From positions 868,001 to 932,000 of the forward strand of contig NZ_JAYEZN010000001.1 in the NCBI RefSeq assembly GCF_037031225.1: a DNA stretch of 64,000 nt, given 5' to 3'. The notes under the pieces are model-generated. The model ran no database searches. It had not been told where the DNA came from and worked only from the letters and a program-made list of their open reading frames with translations. Position numbers and translations under genes: made by a program. Below are positions 15,782 to 24,603 of this stretch, piece after piece (the stretch's first letter is position 1; every line of letters begins with the position of its first letter). The DNA comes from Halorientalis sp. LT38. GTDB taxonomy: Archaea > Halobacteriota > Halobacteria > Halobacteriales > Haloarculaceae.

Positions 15782-16367
15782 CGTCGAGGGCCTCGTTCGC
15801 CAGGTCGTCGGCGCGGTCGTTTATCTCCCGCGGGACGTGCGACAGCGACCAGTCGTCGAAGCCGGCGAGCAGTTCCCGGACGGTCACCCGGTGCTCGCGC
15901 AGTTGCGGGTCGTTCGCGTCGTACTCCCCGCGGACCTGCTTGACGATGAGTTCCGAGTCGCCCCGTACTTCGACGGTGTCGAACCCGTGGTCGCGGGCGA
16001 CTTCCAGGGCCGTGATGAGCGCCTGGTACTCGGCCTGGTTGTTCGTCGCGCGGCCGATCCGTTCGCCGCCCTCGGCGGCGATGCCGTCGCCGGTGACGAT
16101 CACGTAGCCGACGGCGGCGGGCCCCGGATTCCCCCGGGCGGCCCCGTCGAAGTAGACGTGCGCGCGACCCCCGTCCTCGCGGAGCAGGCCCTGGATCACC
16201 GCGGGCGAGTCGCCCTGGATCACGACTTTGCCGTCGTAGGCGACGGCCGTCGCGCCCCCGTGGGACGCCCGCCAGCGTTCGTGCTCGGTGTTGCCCTCCT
16301 GGACGTCGACGCCGGCCTCGACCAGCCGTTCGCGGGCCGCGGCGACGTCGCACTCGATGACCGGCAT
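15774..16367 (-). CDS. rnhA: Ribonuclease HI
   Basis: The 197-aa enzyme cleaves RNA in RNA-DNA hybrids. An N-terminal ~65-residue domain (MPVIECDVAAARERLVEAGVDVQEGNTEHERWRASHGGATAVAYDGKVVIQG) precedes the RNase H fold. The four catalytic acids are visible: D in VYFDGAARGNPGPAAVG, E in NNQAEYQAL, D in VRGDSELIVKQ, and the final D in INDRADDLANEAL. The N-terminal domain, seen in haloarchaeal RnhA, probably aids hybrid binding. ATG 16367 excludes a basic upstream extension. Confidence 0.93.
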   Translation of the reverse strand: MPVIECDVAAARERLVEAGVDVQEGNTEHERWRASHGGATAVAYDGKVVIQGDSPAVIQGLLREDGGRAHVYFDGAARGNPGPAAVGYVIVTGDGIAAEGGERIGRATNNQAEYQALITALEVARDHGFDTVEVRGDSELIVKQVRGEYDANDPQLREHRVTVRELLAGFDDWSLSHVPREINDRADDLANEALDDD

Positions 16368-16560
16368 TGGCGATGACTCGCCGGTGATCGGGTTTACCTG
16401 TTGTGGTCGGCGTCGGCCGCGTCCGACGCCAGTGGAAACCGCCCGTGACCCCAGATTCGGCGGGCAGCGGCCCGGAACGAGCGTCAGACGCACGCGGGAC
16501 GAACCATAAAGTATTTGTCCAAGGATTTAAGCCGTCTCGTGGTACTACTATAAAAGTGCG

Positions 16561-17532
16561 ATGACACGGTCCACCCGTCAGCGGGAGCGCGAGCGCGATG
16601 CCTCGGCCGAGACCGAATCCCGGGACCAGGAGGGGGTCCGCGCGTGTCCGGAGTGCGAGTCGGACGACCTGGTCAAGGACGCCGACCGCGGCGAGTTGAT
16701 CTGTGACGACTGCGGCCTCGTGATCGAGGAAGAGAACATCGATCCGGGCCCGGAGTGGCGGGCGTTCAACCATCAGGAACGCCAGGAGAAATCGCGCGTC
16801 GGCGCCCCGACGACGAAGACGATGCACGACAAGGGGCTGACGACGACCATCGACTGGAAGGACAAGGACGCCTACGGGCGGTCGATCTCCTCGAAGAAGC
16901 GGAGCCAGATGCACCGGCTGCGAAAGTGGCAGGAGCGCATCCGGACCAAGGACGCCGGCGAACGCAACCTGCAGTTCGCCCTCTCCGAGATCGATCGGAT
17001 GGCGTCGGCGCTCGGGGTCCCGCGGTCGGTCCGCGAGGTCGCGTCGGTGATCTATCGGCGGGCGCTGAGCGAGGACCTCATCCGCGGCCGCTCCATCGAG
17101 GGCGTCGCCACGAGCGCCCTCTACGCGGCCTGTCGGAAGGAGGGGATCCCACGCAGTCTGGAGGAGATCTCGGAGGTCTCCCGGGTCGAGCGCAAGGAGA
17201 TCGGGCGGACCTACCGCTACATCTCCCAGGAACTGGGACTCGAGATGGAGCCGGTCGACCCCCAGAAGTACGTCCCCCGGTTCTGCTCGGAACTGAACCT
17301 CAGCGAAGAGGTCCAGTCGAAAGCCAACGAGATCATCGATACCACGGCCGAGAAGGGCCTGCTCTCGGGGAAATCCCCGACGGGCTACGCCGCCGCGGCC
17401 ATCTACGCCGCCTCCCTGCTCTGTAACGAGAAGAAGACCCAGCGCGAGGTCGCAGACGTCGCCCAGGTCACCGAAGTCACCATCCGGAATCGCTACCAGG
17501 AACAGATCGAAGCCATGGGAATCCACAGCTAA
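16561..17532 (+). CDS. tfb: Transcription initiation factor TFB (copy 1)
   Basis: A 323-aa TFIIB homologue that bridges TBP-DNA and RNA polymerase. The N-terminal zinc ribbon is [26 protein letters not shown] (about residues 31-56), then the B-reader/linker ([46 protein letters not shown]), and two cyclin folds (about 125-215 and 220-315) ending [17 protein letters not shown]. Haloarchaea carry several TFBs; the window has a second at 51797. TTTAAG at about 16527-16532 is a plausible TATA; ACTATAAAAG lies too close to the ATG for a leaderless start. Confidence 0.95.
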   Translation: MTRSTRQRERERDASAETESRDQEGVRACPECESDDLVKDADRGELICDDCGLVIEEENIDPGPEWRAFNHQERQEKSRVGAPTTKTMHDKGLTTTIDWKDKDAYGRSISSKKRSQMHRLRKWQERIRTKDAGERNLQFALSEIDRMASALGVPRSVREVASVIYRRALSEDLIRGRSIEGVATSALYAACRKEGIPRSLEEISEVSRVERKEIGRTYRYISQELGLEMEPVDPQKYVPRFCSELNLSEEVQSKANEIIDTTAEKGLLSGKSPTGYAAAAIYAASLLCNEKKTQREVADVAQVTEVTIRNRYQEQIEAMGIHS

Positions 17533-17555
17533 CGCCCACCCGCCGTTTTCGCCGG

Positions 17556-19244
17556 TCAGGTCCCGTCCGGATCGCCAGAGGTCGGGAGCCTGATCGCCAC
17601 GGTCGTCCCGTCCCCGTCGACCTCGAACGAGACGTCGCCGCCCAGCAGCGTCACGCCCCAGTGGATGAGCCAGAGGCCGACGCCGCTCCCGTGGTCGAGC
17701 GCCGTCTCGCCGCCGTCCTCGATCACGCGGCGCTCGTGGGCGGGGATGCCGGGGCCGTCGTCGCTGATCCGGACCCGGAGCGAATCGGCGCCGTCGTCCG
17801 TGACCGTGATCGTGACGCTCGGGTCGCCGTCGTTGTGTTCGATGGCGTTCTCCAGCACGCTCGTGAACACGAGCGTCAGCACCTCGGGATCGGTGTGGAG
17901 CGTCGCGTCCGCCGGCACGTCGAGTTCGACGCTCGCGTCCGGGTACGTCTCGCCGACGTCGGCGACGACGTCCTCGAGGAGGTCCCGGATCGTGACGGGG
18001 TGGGAACTGACCGCTTCGAGGGCCTGGGCCGCCCAGCGGGCCTTCTCGCCCAGGGAGACGAGGTCGCTCGAGACGTCCTCGATGGCCGCGGCGTGGCGGC
18101 GCGACTCGGGGTCCGACAGCGACAGTTCCAGTTCCTGGGCGTGCAACTGGACGACGTTGAGGTCGTTCCGGAGGTTGTGCCGGAGGATGCGGTTCAGGAC
18201 CTCGAGACGCTGTTTGCGCTGGATCTCGGCGGTCACGTCCTGGGCGATGACGGTGTAGCCGCCGTGGAGCCCGCTCCGCGTCTCGAACGGCGAGAAGACG
18301 AGCTTGAAGGTCTTGCGCTCGCCGTCGGCGCGCAGTTCGACCCGCTGTTCGCCCGCCGTCATCTCCACGTCCGGGCCCAGGAGGTCGCTCAGGGGTCGGG
18401 CCAGCGCGGCCGCCGTGTCGAGTCCGAACAGTCGCTCGACGGCGGAGTTCGTCTCGATGATCCGCCCGTCGGCCGCGACGATGAACACCGGGCTCCCGAG
18501 GTCGTCGAGCGCCGCGCGCTCGCCGGCCCGGCGCAACCCCGGCGGGAGGTCGAACATGTCCCGGCCGAAGAGGGCGTAGACGTCGAGCACGAGGTGGGGG
18601 AGAAAGGAGAGCGCGATGAGGTTCAGCTGGGGGTACGGCCCGATCTCGAGGAGCCAGACGAGGCTCGCGCCCACTGGAAAGAGCGGCGTCGTCGCGATGG
18701 CGATGGCCTGCCGACGGTAGGCGGGCCCGTAGCTGGCGACCGTCTCGACGAGCATGACGATGCCGATGCCGACGGTCAGGTAGGTGACGCCGGCGAGGAC
18801 GTAGAGTCCGGGTTCGGCGGCGTACGCCACCGCCGCGGCGCCGAAGACGGGATCGAGTCGGAAGTCGGTCCACAGCAGGTGGTGACTCGGGTTCGAGAGC
18901 AAGAGTGCGGTCCCGAGGCCCTGGACGACGACGAGGCCGCGCAGCCACCAGCTCCGGAGCAGATGGGCCCGGCCCGTGTACGCCAGCGCGAAACAGAGGA
19001 AGAGCAGCGCCGTCCAGACCAGACCCGCGAGCGAGACGGCCTCCATCACGACCCGGAGCGCCGGATCGAACACCAGGAGCGCGGCCCCGAAGGCGAACGT
19101 CGTCGCCGCCATCAGCGCGACGACGCCGGCCCAGAGCTGGGCGCCCGGCCGCTCCCTGAACGTCCAGACCGGCGCGAAGAGCCCGAGGATGGCGAGCCCC
19201 GTCGCGGCGTGGGCGAGCACGAGCCACGAGACACCCAGCACCAT
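17556..19244 (-). CDS. Membrane sensor histidine kinase (7TM-PAS-HATPase)
   Basis: This 562-aa kinase has an N-terminal seven-helix membrane sensor (about residues 1-225), a PAS domain (about 240-345), the phospho-acceptor His356 in NRILRHNLRNDLN, and a HATPase domain with N-box ENAIEHN (465-471), G1 DDGPGI (495-500) and G2 GSGVGLWLIHWG (519-530). The order is the common haloarchaeal histidine kinase with an N-terminal 7TM region. No response regulator is adjacent, so the partner is elsewhere. The signal is unknown. Start MVLGVSWLVLAHA begins the first helix. Confidence 0.92.
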   Translation of the reverse strand: MVLGVSWLVLAHAATGLAILGLFAPVWTFRERPGAQLWAGVVALMAATTFAFGAALLVFDPALRVVMEAVSLAGLVWTALLFLCFALAYTGRAHLLRSWWLRGLVVVQGLGTALLLSNPSHHLLWTDFRLDPVFGAAAVAYAAEPGLYVLAGVTYLTVGIGIVMLVETVASYGPAYRRQAIAIATTPLFPVGASLVWLLEIGPYPQLNLIALSFLPHLVLDVYALFGRDMFDLPPGLRRAGERAALDDLGSPVFIVAADGRIIETNSAVERLFGLDTAAALARPLSDLLGPDVEMTAGEQRVELRADGERKTFKLVFSPFETRSGLHGGYTVIAQDVTAEIQRKQRLEVLNRILRHNLRNDLNVVQLHAQELELSLSDPESRRHAAAIEDVSSDLVSLGEKARWAAQALEAVSSHPVTIRDLLEDVVADVGETYPDASVELDVPADATLHTDPEVLTLVFTSVLENAIEHNDGDPSVTITVTDDGADSLRVRISDDGPGIPAHERRVIEDGGETALDHGSGVGLWLIHWGVTLLGGDVSFEVDGDGTTVAIRLPTSGDPDGT

Positions 19245-19343
19245 GTCAGTGGATAGAGGGATGGCGGGTTCTTAGTTCTAGTCTCGGTTCGGGGCCCCCG
19301 AAACGGGACAGATTCATAGCCCGGAGCCCCCAAGCCCAACCAG

Positions 19344-20600
19344 ATGCGCCTCGACGAGTTCATCGAGGACTTCCAGCGCGACGAGTCGGCCGACCTGCGG
19401 CGGCTGGCCGAGGAGAAGTCCTACGCCATCACGGAGTACCTGGACGACGTCGAGCGCCAGATAGACGAGACGGTGCAGGGGGACGCCCTCTTCGGGTCGA
19501 CCGCGCCCGAGATCTTCGTCGGGCGCTCGAACTACCCCGACGTCTCGACCGGCCTGCTCTCCCCCGTCGCCGGCCCGGACACCGACCCGACCGACTACGT
19601 GACGAGCGGCGACTGGTACCAGCAGGGGTACGGCATCGACGAGGTGTTCCAGCGCCGGACCGGCCTGCTCAACTCCACCCGCTCATCGAACGTGAACGTC
19701 GAGGACGTCTGGGACGGCTTCGTCGGCGTCCAGCGCGAGGTGGCCATCGCCGACACGCCCGTCGACGTCGAGATCGGCCTCGACGGCCAGCCGGATCTGG
19801 ACGTTGACCTCGACGACATCGGCGCACCCCGCGGCCCGCGGGCCCGCGCTCGCGACGCCGAACTCGCGGAGAACCCCTCCGTTCCCCTGGAGGTCGAGAA
19901 GACGCTCGAAGACGACGACTGGCGGGCCGACGGCGCGATGACCTACCTCTACCGCCGGGGGTTCGACGTCTACGAGATCAACACCATCCTCTCGGCCGGC
20001 GCGCTGGGCCAGGGCGCCAATCGCCGGCTGGTCCCCACCCGCTGGTCCATCACGGCCGTCGACGACACGGTGGGCCAGTACCTCCGGGGGACCGTCCGGA
20101 ACAGCCCCTCCATCGACCAGACGGAGGTCCGGATCAACGAGTACATGGGCAACACCTACTGGGTGATCATGACCCCCGGAAACTGGGAATTCGAGCTCGT
20201 GGAGCTGAAAGCGCCGGGAAGCATCTGGAACCCCGACCCCGACGCCGGGATGTACATGGCCGCAGACAGCGAGGGCTACGAGGGCCGCACGTCCTACGTC
20301 GACGAGACCTCCGGTGCCTACTACGCCACCCGACTGGCGGTCCTCGAACACCTCAGCGACCGGGACCGCCAGGCGAAGGTGTTCGTCGTCCGCCACGCGA
20401 CGCCCGAGTACTGGGCCCCCGTCGGCGTCTGGCAGATCCGGGAGGGCATCCGCCACGCCTTCGATCAGGAACTCGGCGTCGCCGAGAGCTTCCGCGACGC
20501 GCTCACCGAACTCGCGCCGCACTTCCCGGTGTCGCTGGCCCAGCTCCGCCGGAAGTCCGAGATGGTCTCGGGCCTGCAGGCACAGATCACGGACTTCTGA
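19344..20600 (+). CDS. nreA: DNA repair protein NreA
   Basis: The 418-aa product matches archaeal NreA, a PCNA-interacting repair factor known from Haloferax volcanii (mitomycin C response). Seen are APEIFVGRSNYPDVSTGLLSPV near residue 50, LNSTRSSNV, a middle VPLEVEKTLEDDDWRADGAMTYLYRRGFDVYEI and LVPTRWSITAVDDTVGQYL, and a C-terminal AQITDF that resembles a PCNA-binding tail (QxxxxF-like). Length is typical. The annotated ATG is the family start; it stands alone between a kinase and a small membrane gene. Confidence 0.92.
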   Translation: MRLDEFIEDFQRDESADLRRLAEEKSYAITEYLDDVERQIDETVQGDALFGSTAPEIFVGRSNYPDVSTGLLSPVAGPDTDPTDYVTSGDWYQQGYGIDEVFQRRTGLLNSTRSSNVNVEDVWDGFVGVQREVAIADTPVDVEIGLDGQPDLDVDLDDIGAPRGPRARARDAELAENPSVPLEVEKTLEDDDWRADGAMTYLYRRGFDVYEINTILSAGALGQGANRRLVPTRWSITAVDDTVGQYLRGTVRNSPSIDQTEVRINEYMGNTYWVIMTPGNWEFELVELKAPGSIWNPDPDAGMYMAADSEGYEGRTSYVDETSGAYYATRLAVLEHLSDRDRQAKVFVVRHATPEYWAPVGVWQIREGIRHAFDQELGVAESFRDALTELAPHFPVSLAQLRRKSEMVSGLQAQITDF

Positions 20601-20686
20601 CGGATCGGTGGCCGTAGCGTGGACGGCGCCGACCAAACCGCCCTCCCGTCGACAGAGTGAAACGCCCGCCGGGAGTACCGCCGCGT

Positions 20687-20941
20687 ATGGTCCCGTCGTC
20701 GTTCGCCGCCCTGGTCTCGTCCCCGCTCGTCGTCCCCGGCGTGCCGGGCGCGCCGGAACTGCTGGTGATCTTGCTCGTCGGCATCGTCGTGTTCGGCCTG
20801 CCGCTGCTGATCGTCGCCGGCGCAGTAGTGTACTTCCGCCGCGACGAGACGATCGAAGAACTGGAAGAACGGATCGCGGATCTCGAGTCAGAACGGGCGG
20901 GCCGGGAGTCGGCCGAGACCGGCGACAGCGAGAATTCCTAG
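20687..20941 (+). CDS. Small membrane protein with TatA-like N-terminus
   Basis: An 84-aa protein: PGVPGAPELLVILLVGIVVFGLPLLIVAGAVVYF forms a long hydrophobic segment (about residues 17-50), then a coiled coil DETIEELEERIADLESERAGRE. The PELLVILLVGIVVFG start recalls TatA, but the amphipathic helix after the FG hinge is replaced by more hydrophobic sequence, so it is probably not a working TatA. ATG 20687 is preferred to a GTG ten codons earlier. It shares its CTAG stop with the convergent DUF302 gene. Function unknown. Confidence 0.7.
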   Translation: MVPSSFAALVSSPLVVPGVPGAPELLVILLVGIVVFGLPLLIVAGAVVYFRRDETIEELEERIADLESERAGRESAETGDSENS

Positions 20942-21375
20942 AGGTTCTCGAAGGCTTCGTCGACGAATTCGCCCGTCGTCGCGACGATGTCGGCCCATGC
21001 TTCGTCGTCGTCGGCCAGTCCGATCAGGCAAGCGACGCGCATGATCGAGAGGTGGTAGACCTCCTGTGTCCCGGGTTCGACCTCGCGCACGATCACGTTA
21101 CAGGGCATCAGCCCACCGAGTTCGATACACTCGTCGAGCGCGCGGTCGGCGACCTCCGGGTTGCAGGCCCCCAGCACGTAGTAGGGGTCGCGGTCGGCAC
21201 CGATCTTCTCGGCCAGCATGTCCGAGACGGAGAACTCGACGGCGACGCCGAACCCGGCGTCGGCGAACGTCTCGCGCGTGTGTTCGATCGCCGCCTCGTG
21301 GTCCATCTCCAGGGTCGCGCGTTTCTCGCCGATGTCACCGGACGCGATCAGACTGGGGTCTATCGGAAGCGTCAT
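20938..21375 (-). CDS. DUF302 domain protein
   Basis: A 145-aa soluble protein of the DUF302 fold: ATLEMDHEAAIEHTRETFADAGFGVAVEFSVSDMLAEKIGADRDPYYVLGACNPEVADRALDECIELGGLMPCNVIVREVEPGTQEVYHLSI contains the conserved GACNPxxAxxALxxxxxxGxxxPCNV motif with two Cys. The family's biochemical role is not established; a thiol- or metal-related role is only suggested by the conserved Cys. The downstream stop shares CTAG with the small membrane gene. The start fits the family. Confidence 0.88.
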   Translation of the reverse strand: MTLPIDPSLIASGDIGEKRATLEMDHEAAIEHTRETFADAGFGVAVEFSVSDMLAEKIGADRDPYYVLGACNPEVADRALDECIELGGLMPCNVIVREVEPGTQEVYHLSIMRVACLIGLADDDEAWADIVATTGEFVDEAFENL

Positions 21376-21430
21376 CGTAGATAATCAGTTGGCGGCGGGG
21401 AAAAAGGTGACTCGACCTGCGAACAGGGCG

Positions 21431-21724
21431 TCACTCCGCGGTCGGGACCGGCCCGGTGCCGATCACGTCGCGGACCGCGTCCTCGAACTCCTGGCGCTTC
21501 TCGAAGTAGGCGAGGTCGACCTCGTCGAGCACGTCGCCGAGGTCCCGGGGCCCGTCGGGCGTCCGGATGGTCGTGTCGCCCTCGCGCTTTCGGACGTAGC
21601 TCTTCTCGATACCCCACATGAGCCGCGCGGAGACCTGCGCGAGGGGGACGCCCTCGACGGACTCGCCGTCACCGAGTTCGACGGCGGGCGCCTCGTCCTC
21701 GTCGGATTCCTCGTCCTCAGCCAT
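21431..21724 (-). CDS. Conserved haloarchaeal small protein (DUF5789-like)
   Basis: A 97-aa acidic protein beginning MAEDEESDEDEAPAVELGDGESVEGVPLAQVSARLMWGIEKSYVRKREGDTTIRTPDGPRDLGDVLDEVDLAYFEKRQEFEDAVRDVIGTGPV. The central WGIEKSYVRKREGDTTIRTPDGPRxLxDVLD block resembles a haloarchaeal family I remember as DUF5789, of unknown function. The ATG at 21724 avoids a basic upstream extension that would overlap the promoter of the divergent cupin gene. Confidence 0.8.
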   Translation of the reverse strand: MAEDEESDEDEAPAVELGDGESVEGVPLAQVSARLMWGIEKSYVRKREGDTTIRTPDGPRDLGDVLDEVDLAYFEKRQEFEDAVRDVIGTGPVPTAE

Positions 21725-21840
21725 GCGTGGGGGTTCTCGGGGCCGCTGATTATGCTTTTCGATGCCGCGCGCCGGCGGGCCCATAAGCGACCCCATTGCA
21801 GAGGGACAACGAATCTGTTACTCGCCGGTGTCAACGGTGC

Positions 21841-22248
21841 ATGGAGTACGCAGTCGTCGACACCGAGGAGATACCGAAAGTGGACCTGGACGAGGCGCTG
21901 AACGGCATGTTCGACCCCGACGTGCGCCGCGTGCAGGCCGAACTCGGGACCGAGAACCTCGTCGCCAGCCTCTGGTACTTCGAGGAGGGCGAGGAGATGG
22001 TCCACCACGAACACGAGGACCAGGAGGAACTGTACTACGTCCTCGACGGCGAGTTCGAGGTGAAACTCGGCGACGCCGGGGAGACCGAGACGGTCGTCGC
22101 CGAGGAGGGGACCTTCTTCGCGGCCGGGCCGGGGGTCGGTCACGGGCACGTCTGCACCAGCGCGGACGGCGGGGTCGTCCTCGCCGTGGGCTCGCCGAAC
22201 GTGACCGACATCAACCCGGAGACGTACACGCCCGTCGACGAGGCCTGA
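21841..22248 (+). CDS. Cupin domain protein
   Basis: A 135-aa single-domain cupin. Motif 1 is MVHHEHEDQEELYYVLDGEFEVKLG (His/His/Glu metal set, about residues 52-76) and motif 2 is GTFFAAGPGVGHGHVCTSADGGVVLAVGSP (about residues 92-121). One metal ion is likely. Substrate and reaction cannot be told from the fold. The ATG 15 codons inside the longest frame is chosen because the upstream part is basic. Its stop abuts the cetZ stop. Confidence 0.85.
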   Translation: MEYAVVDTEEIPKVDLDEALNGMFDPDVRRVQAELGTENLVASLWYFEEGEEMVHHEHEDQEELYYVLDGEFEVKLGDAGETETVVAEEGTFFAAGPGVGHGHVCTSADGGVVLAVGSPNVTDINPETYTPVDEA

Positions 22249-23328
22249 CTACATCAGGTCGTCGAGCTGGTCGTTCTGGAAGGCGTCCTTCGCTGTGCCC
22301 GCCGATTCCTCTTGCCGCTTGCTGGCCTCGCGAGCGCGGTCCATGAACTCCTGGACGCGCTGGGAGCGCTCGACCCCGCCGAGGAGGACGAGGGCGGCGA
22401 TGCGGTCGCTCGAAAGGGGGAAGTCGCCGCCCCGGACTTCCAGGCTGCCGGTCTCCTCTTCGAGCCACTTGCGCGCGCGTTCGACGCCCTTCCGGGCGAT
22501 GCGGTCGGGGTGGCCCGCGATGACGAGGAGGGCCTTGTCGGCTTTGACCGCCTGCGGGAGGCTGGTCCCGGTGAGGAGGGCTTTCCGCGCGGTGGAGGTG
22601 ATGGCGTTGATGTTCTCGCCGGCGTCCTCGTCGGCCTTCGCGGAGGCGTAGCCCAGCGACGCGATGCCGCCGTTTTTGAGCGTGTTGATGATCTCCGAGG
22701 AGTCGACGACGGACTCGCCGACGCCCTCGACGACCTCGCCGGCGGCGAGCAGGAGGCCGACGCGCTCGGCGATGCGGTCGTTGATGGCCGAGAATCCCTC
22801 CTCGACGCTCTCGCCGGAGGACTTCCAGGCGTCGTTGTCGATGACGAGCACCGAGTCGGCCTCGCGGGTGAAGGTCTTGAGCGAGCGGCCGGCGTTGGCC
22901 TGGTAGATGGCCCCCTCGTCCCGTCCGGGGAGGACGCCGATGCCGTAGATCGGCATGGTGTAGACGCGGCTGAGTTCGCGCGTGAGCATCGGCGCGCCGC
23001 CGCTCCCGGTGCCGCCGCCGAGCCCCGCGACGACGAAGACGGCGTCGGCCTCGCTGGTGACCCGGCCGTCGAGTTCGTCCATGACCTCGGTGGCTTCGGC
23101 CTGCATGATCTCGGCGCCGAGTTCGTTGTCGCCGCCGACGCCGTGGCCTTTCACCCGGTCCTGGCCGACCAGCATCGTATCTATCTCGAGGTTCTGGAGA
23201 TCCGCGCGGGCCGTATTGACGGCGAAGGCCCCCTGTACCGCCCCAAACCCGCGGTCGTAGTCGAACTCGGCGAGGGCCTGGGCGATCTTGCCCCCCGCCT
23301 GTCCGACACCAATCAGGACGACTTTCAT
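22249..23328 (-). CDS. cetZ: CetZ-type tubulin/FtsZ family GTPase
   Basis: The 359-aa protein is a CetZ-family cytoskeletal GTPase; relatives control cell shape and motility in haloarchaea. It begins MKVVLIGVGQAGGKIAQAL, carries the GTP signature loop LGGGTGSGGAP (about residues 103-113), and a GTPase-region DNDAWKSSGESVEEGFSAINDRIAERVGLLLAAGE, with the CetZ-style NTLKNGGIASLGYA. It lacks the divisome-binding tail of FtsZ and ends QNDQLDDLM. ATG 23328 begins the nucleotide fold. It is transcribed away from the pilus operon. Confidence 0.92.
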   Translation of the reverse strand: MKVVLIGVGQAGGKIAQALAEFDYDRGFGAVQGAFAVNTARADLQNLEIDTMLVGQDRVKGHGVGGDNELGAEIMQAEATEVMDELDGRVTSEADAVFVVAGLGGGTGSGGAPMLTRELSRVYTMPIYGIGVLPGRDEGAIYQANAGRSLKTFTREADSVLVIDNDAWKSSGESVEEGFSAINDRIAERVGLLLAAGEVVEGVGESVVDSSEIINTLKNGGIASLGYASAKADEDAGENINAITSTARKALLTGTSLPQAVKADKALLVIAGHPDRIARKGVERARKWLEEETGSLEVRGGDFPLSSDRIAALVLLGGVERSQRVQEFMDRAREASKRQEESAGTAKDAFQNDQLDDLM

Positions 23329-23430
23329 ATCGCCACAGACGTGTGGGCGACTAATCAAAGGTTGGGTGAAAAAAGCGTCCACGGGTCGCACCTGACCGGC
23401 CCCAGATCGGAGCCCCTGGGGGACCCGAGC

Positions 23431-23454
23431 CTTCAAATACCGGGACGGGAGCAG
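23431..23454 (+). promoter_or_regulatory. Pilus operon promoter box 1
   Basis: TTCAAATA followed by CCGGGACGGGAGCAG ends nine bases before the ATG at 23463; the AT part is ~27 nt upstream of the start. The same arrangement recurs before the third and fifth genes of the operon, which suggests common regulation or a shared initiator. Confidence 0.55.
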
Positions 23455-23462
23455 CCGCACAC

Positions 23463-24083
23463 ATGGTCGATGAGGACATCGAGGCGCGGCTCGAAGCGGT
23501 CGAACGGGCGCTGGCCGACGGGGAGGCCGACCTCTCTGGGGTCGCGGGGGCGGCCGACCACGGCCGGGAACTGGATTCCCTGACGGACCGGGTCGAAGAA
23601 CTCGAATCCCGGCTGGACGACCTGGCGGCGAGCGTCCAGGCGGTCCGCGGATACGTCGGGAACGTGCGCACCGTCAACCGGGACGTCGAACGGCGAGCCG
23701 ACGCGGCGCTCGCGAAGGCCGAGGCCCTCGAAGAACGGGTCGACGGATCCGGCGACCGCCGACCGGACGGCAGCGCGGACCCGGCCAGAAATTCGACTCC
23801 CGGGCCCAGCGGACGGGAGACACCCCCGCGCGAGGAACACACGGTGGACGAGCGAACCGACGAGGGTCGTCGCGAGGAGACGCCCGGCGAGGTGGCACGA
23901 CGGATCACCGAAACCAGCGACCAGCGGGGCCGAGATGCTGCGCGCGGGCGACCCGGACCTGACCCAGCCCGAGAGCGACACCGCTCCGCACGCGGACGGC
24001 CGCGGGACTCACACGCCACCCCGTCCGAAACGGACGGCGACGACGGCGACGGGTTGCTCGCGGGACTGCGCGACGCGCTGTGA
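23463..24083 (+). CDS. Coiled-coil protein, first gene of pilus-like operon
   Basis: A 206-aa highly charged protein. Residues 1-95 form heptad-like coiled coil (IEARLEAVERALADGEADLSGV, LDSLTDRVEELESRLDDLAASVQAVRGYVGNVRTVNRDVERRADAALAKAEALEERV). The rest is disordered and Arg/Glu/Pro-rich, ending in a short helix GLLAGLRDAL. I recall this as the coiled-coil protein (DUF7310) that precedes haloarchaeal secretion ATPase genes. It may tether the ATPase or assembly platform. The stop overlaps the next ATG as TGATG. Confidence 0.75.
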   Translation: MVDEDIEARLEAVERALADGEADLSGVAGAADHGRELDSLTDRVEELESRLDDLAASVQAVRGYVGNVRTVNRDVERRADAALAKAEALEERVDGSGDRRPDGSADPARNSTPGPSGRETPPREEHTVDERTDEGRREETPGEVARRITETSDQRGRDAARGRPGPDPARERHRSARGRPRDSHATPSETDGDDGDGLLAGLRDAL

Positions 24084-24577
24084 TGCTCCGGCCCGTCCTG
24101 GCGGTGCTCCTCGCGACGGCGCTCCTGGCGGCCAGCGCACCCGGGGTCCAGAGCGCGGCCCGAGAGCGCACGGGGGGACAGCTCGCCGCCGAGGCCGACC
24201 GACTCGAGACGGCGGTCGCGGACCTGCGCGAGCGCGAGAGCGCCACGACCGGGTCGCCGGGTGCTCGACGGATCGTCACCGTCGACCTCCCCGCGAGGTC
24301 CCGGACGGCAGCCGGCGTCGACGTCCTCGCCATCGGGGGAATCCCTGACGGCTCGGCGTCGTCGAATCGGACCGGCGTGGACCTCGCGTGGCGAGTCGCA
24401 GAGGGAGCGACGGCGACCAGGCGTCTCCCCGAAATCCGGATCGCCTGGCTCCGGGACGGCGACCTCGTCGCGGAGCCGCTGGTACTCGAATCGCCGGGCG
24501 AGCACCGGCTGGCGCTGACGCTCCTCGAGCGCGACGACCGACCGGTCGTCGGTGTCCGCCGGCTCCCGGAGGTTTAA
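24083..24577 (+). CDS. Secreted protein of pilus-like operon
   Basis: A 164-aa protein with an N-terminal signal-like helix (MLRPVLAVLLATALLAASAPGVQSAA), then a helical segment and a beta-rich domain (RRIVTVDLPARSRTAAGVDVLAIGG... RRLPEIRIAWLRDGDLVAEPLVLESPGEHRLALTLLERDDRPVVGVRRL). It probably faces the outside of the membrane. It resembles the small secreted partner (DUF7311, from memory) next to Tad-type ATPases in haloarchaea. TGATG coupling to the coiled-coil gene; its own stop lies inside the second promoter box. Confidence 0.7.
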   Translation: MLRPVLAVLLATALLAASAPGVQSAARERTGGQLAAEADRLETAVADLRERESATTGSPGARRIVTVDLPARSRTAAGVDVLAIGGIPDGSASSNRTGVDLAWRVAEGATATRRLPEIRIAWLRDGDLVAEPLVLESPGEHRLALTLLERDDRPVVGVRRLPEV

Positions 24578-24596
24578 GTCCGGGAACGGGACGAGC
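24573..24596 (+). promoter_or_regulatory. Pilus operon promoter box 2
   Basis: TTTAAGT, then CCGGGAACGGGACGAG, before ATG 24604. The TATA part overlaps the stop codon of the preceding gene. It matches box 3 at most positions, supporting an internal promoter for the ATPase gene. Confidence 0.55.
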
Positions 24597-24603
24597 GACG
24601 GCC

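Noticed and set aside
15778-19227. 1149-aa reading frame on the minus strand
   Set aside because: Shadow of the histidine kinase, TFB and rnhA genes; long Arg/Pro/Gly-rich composition and no motif.
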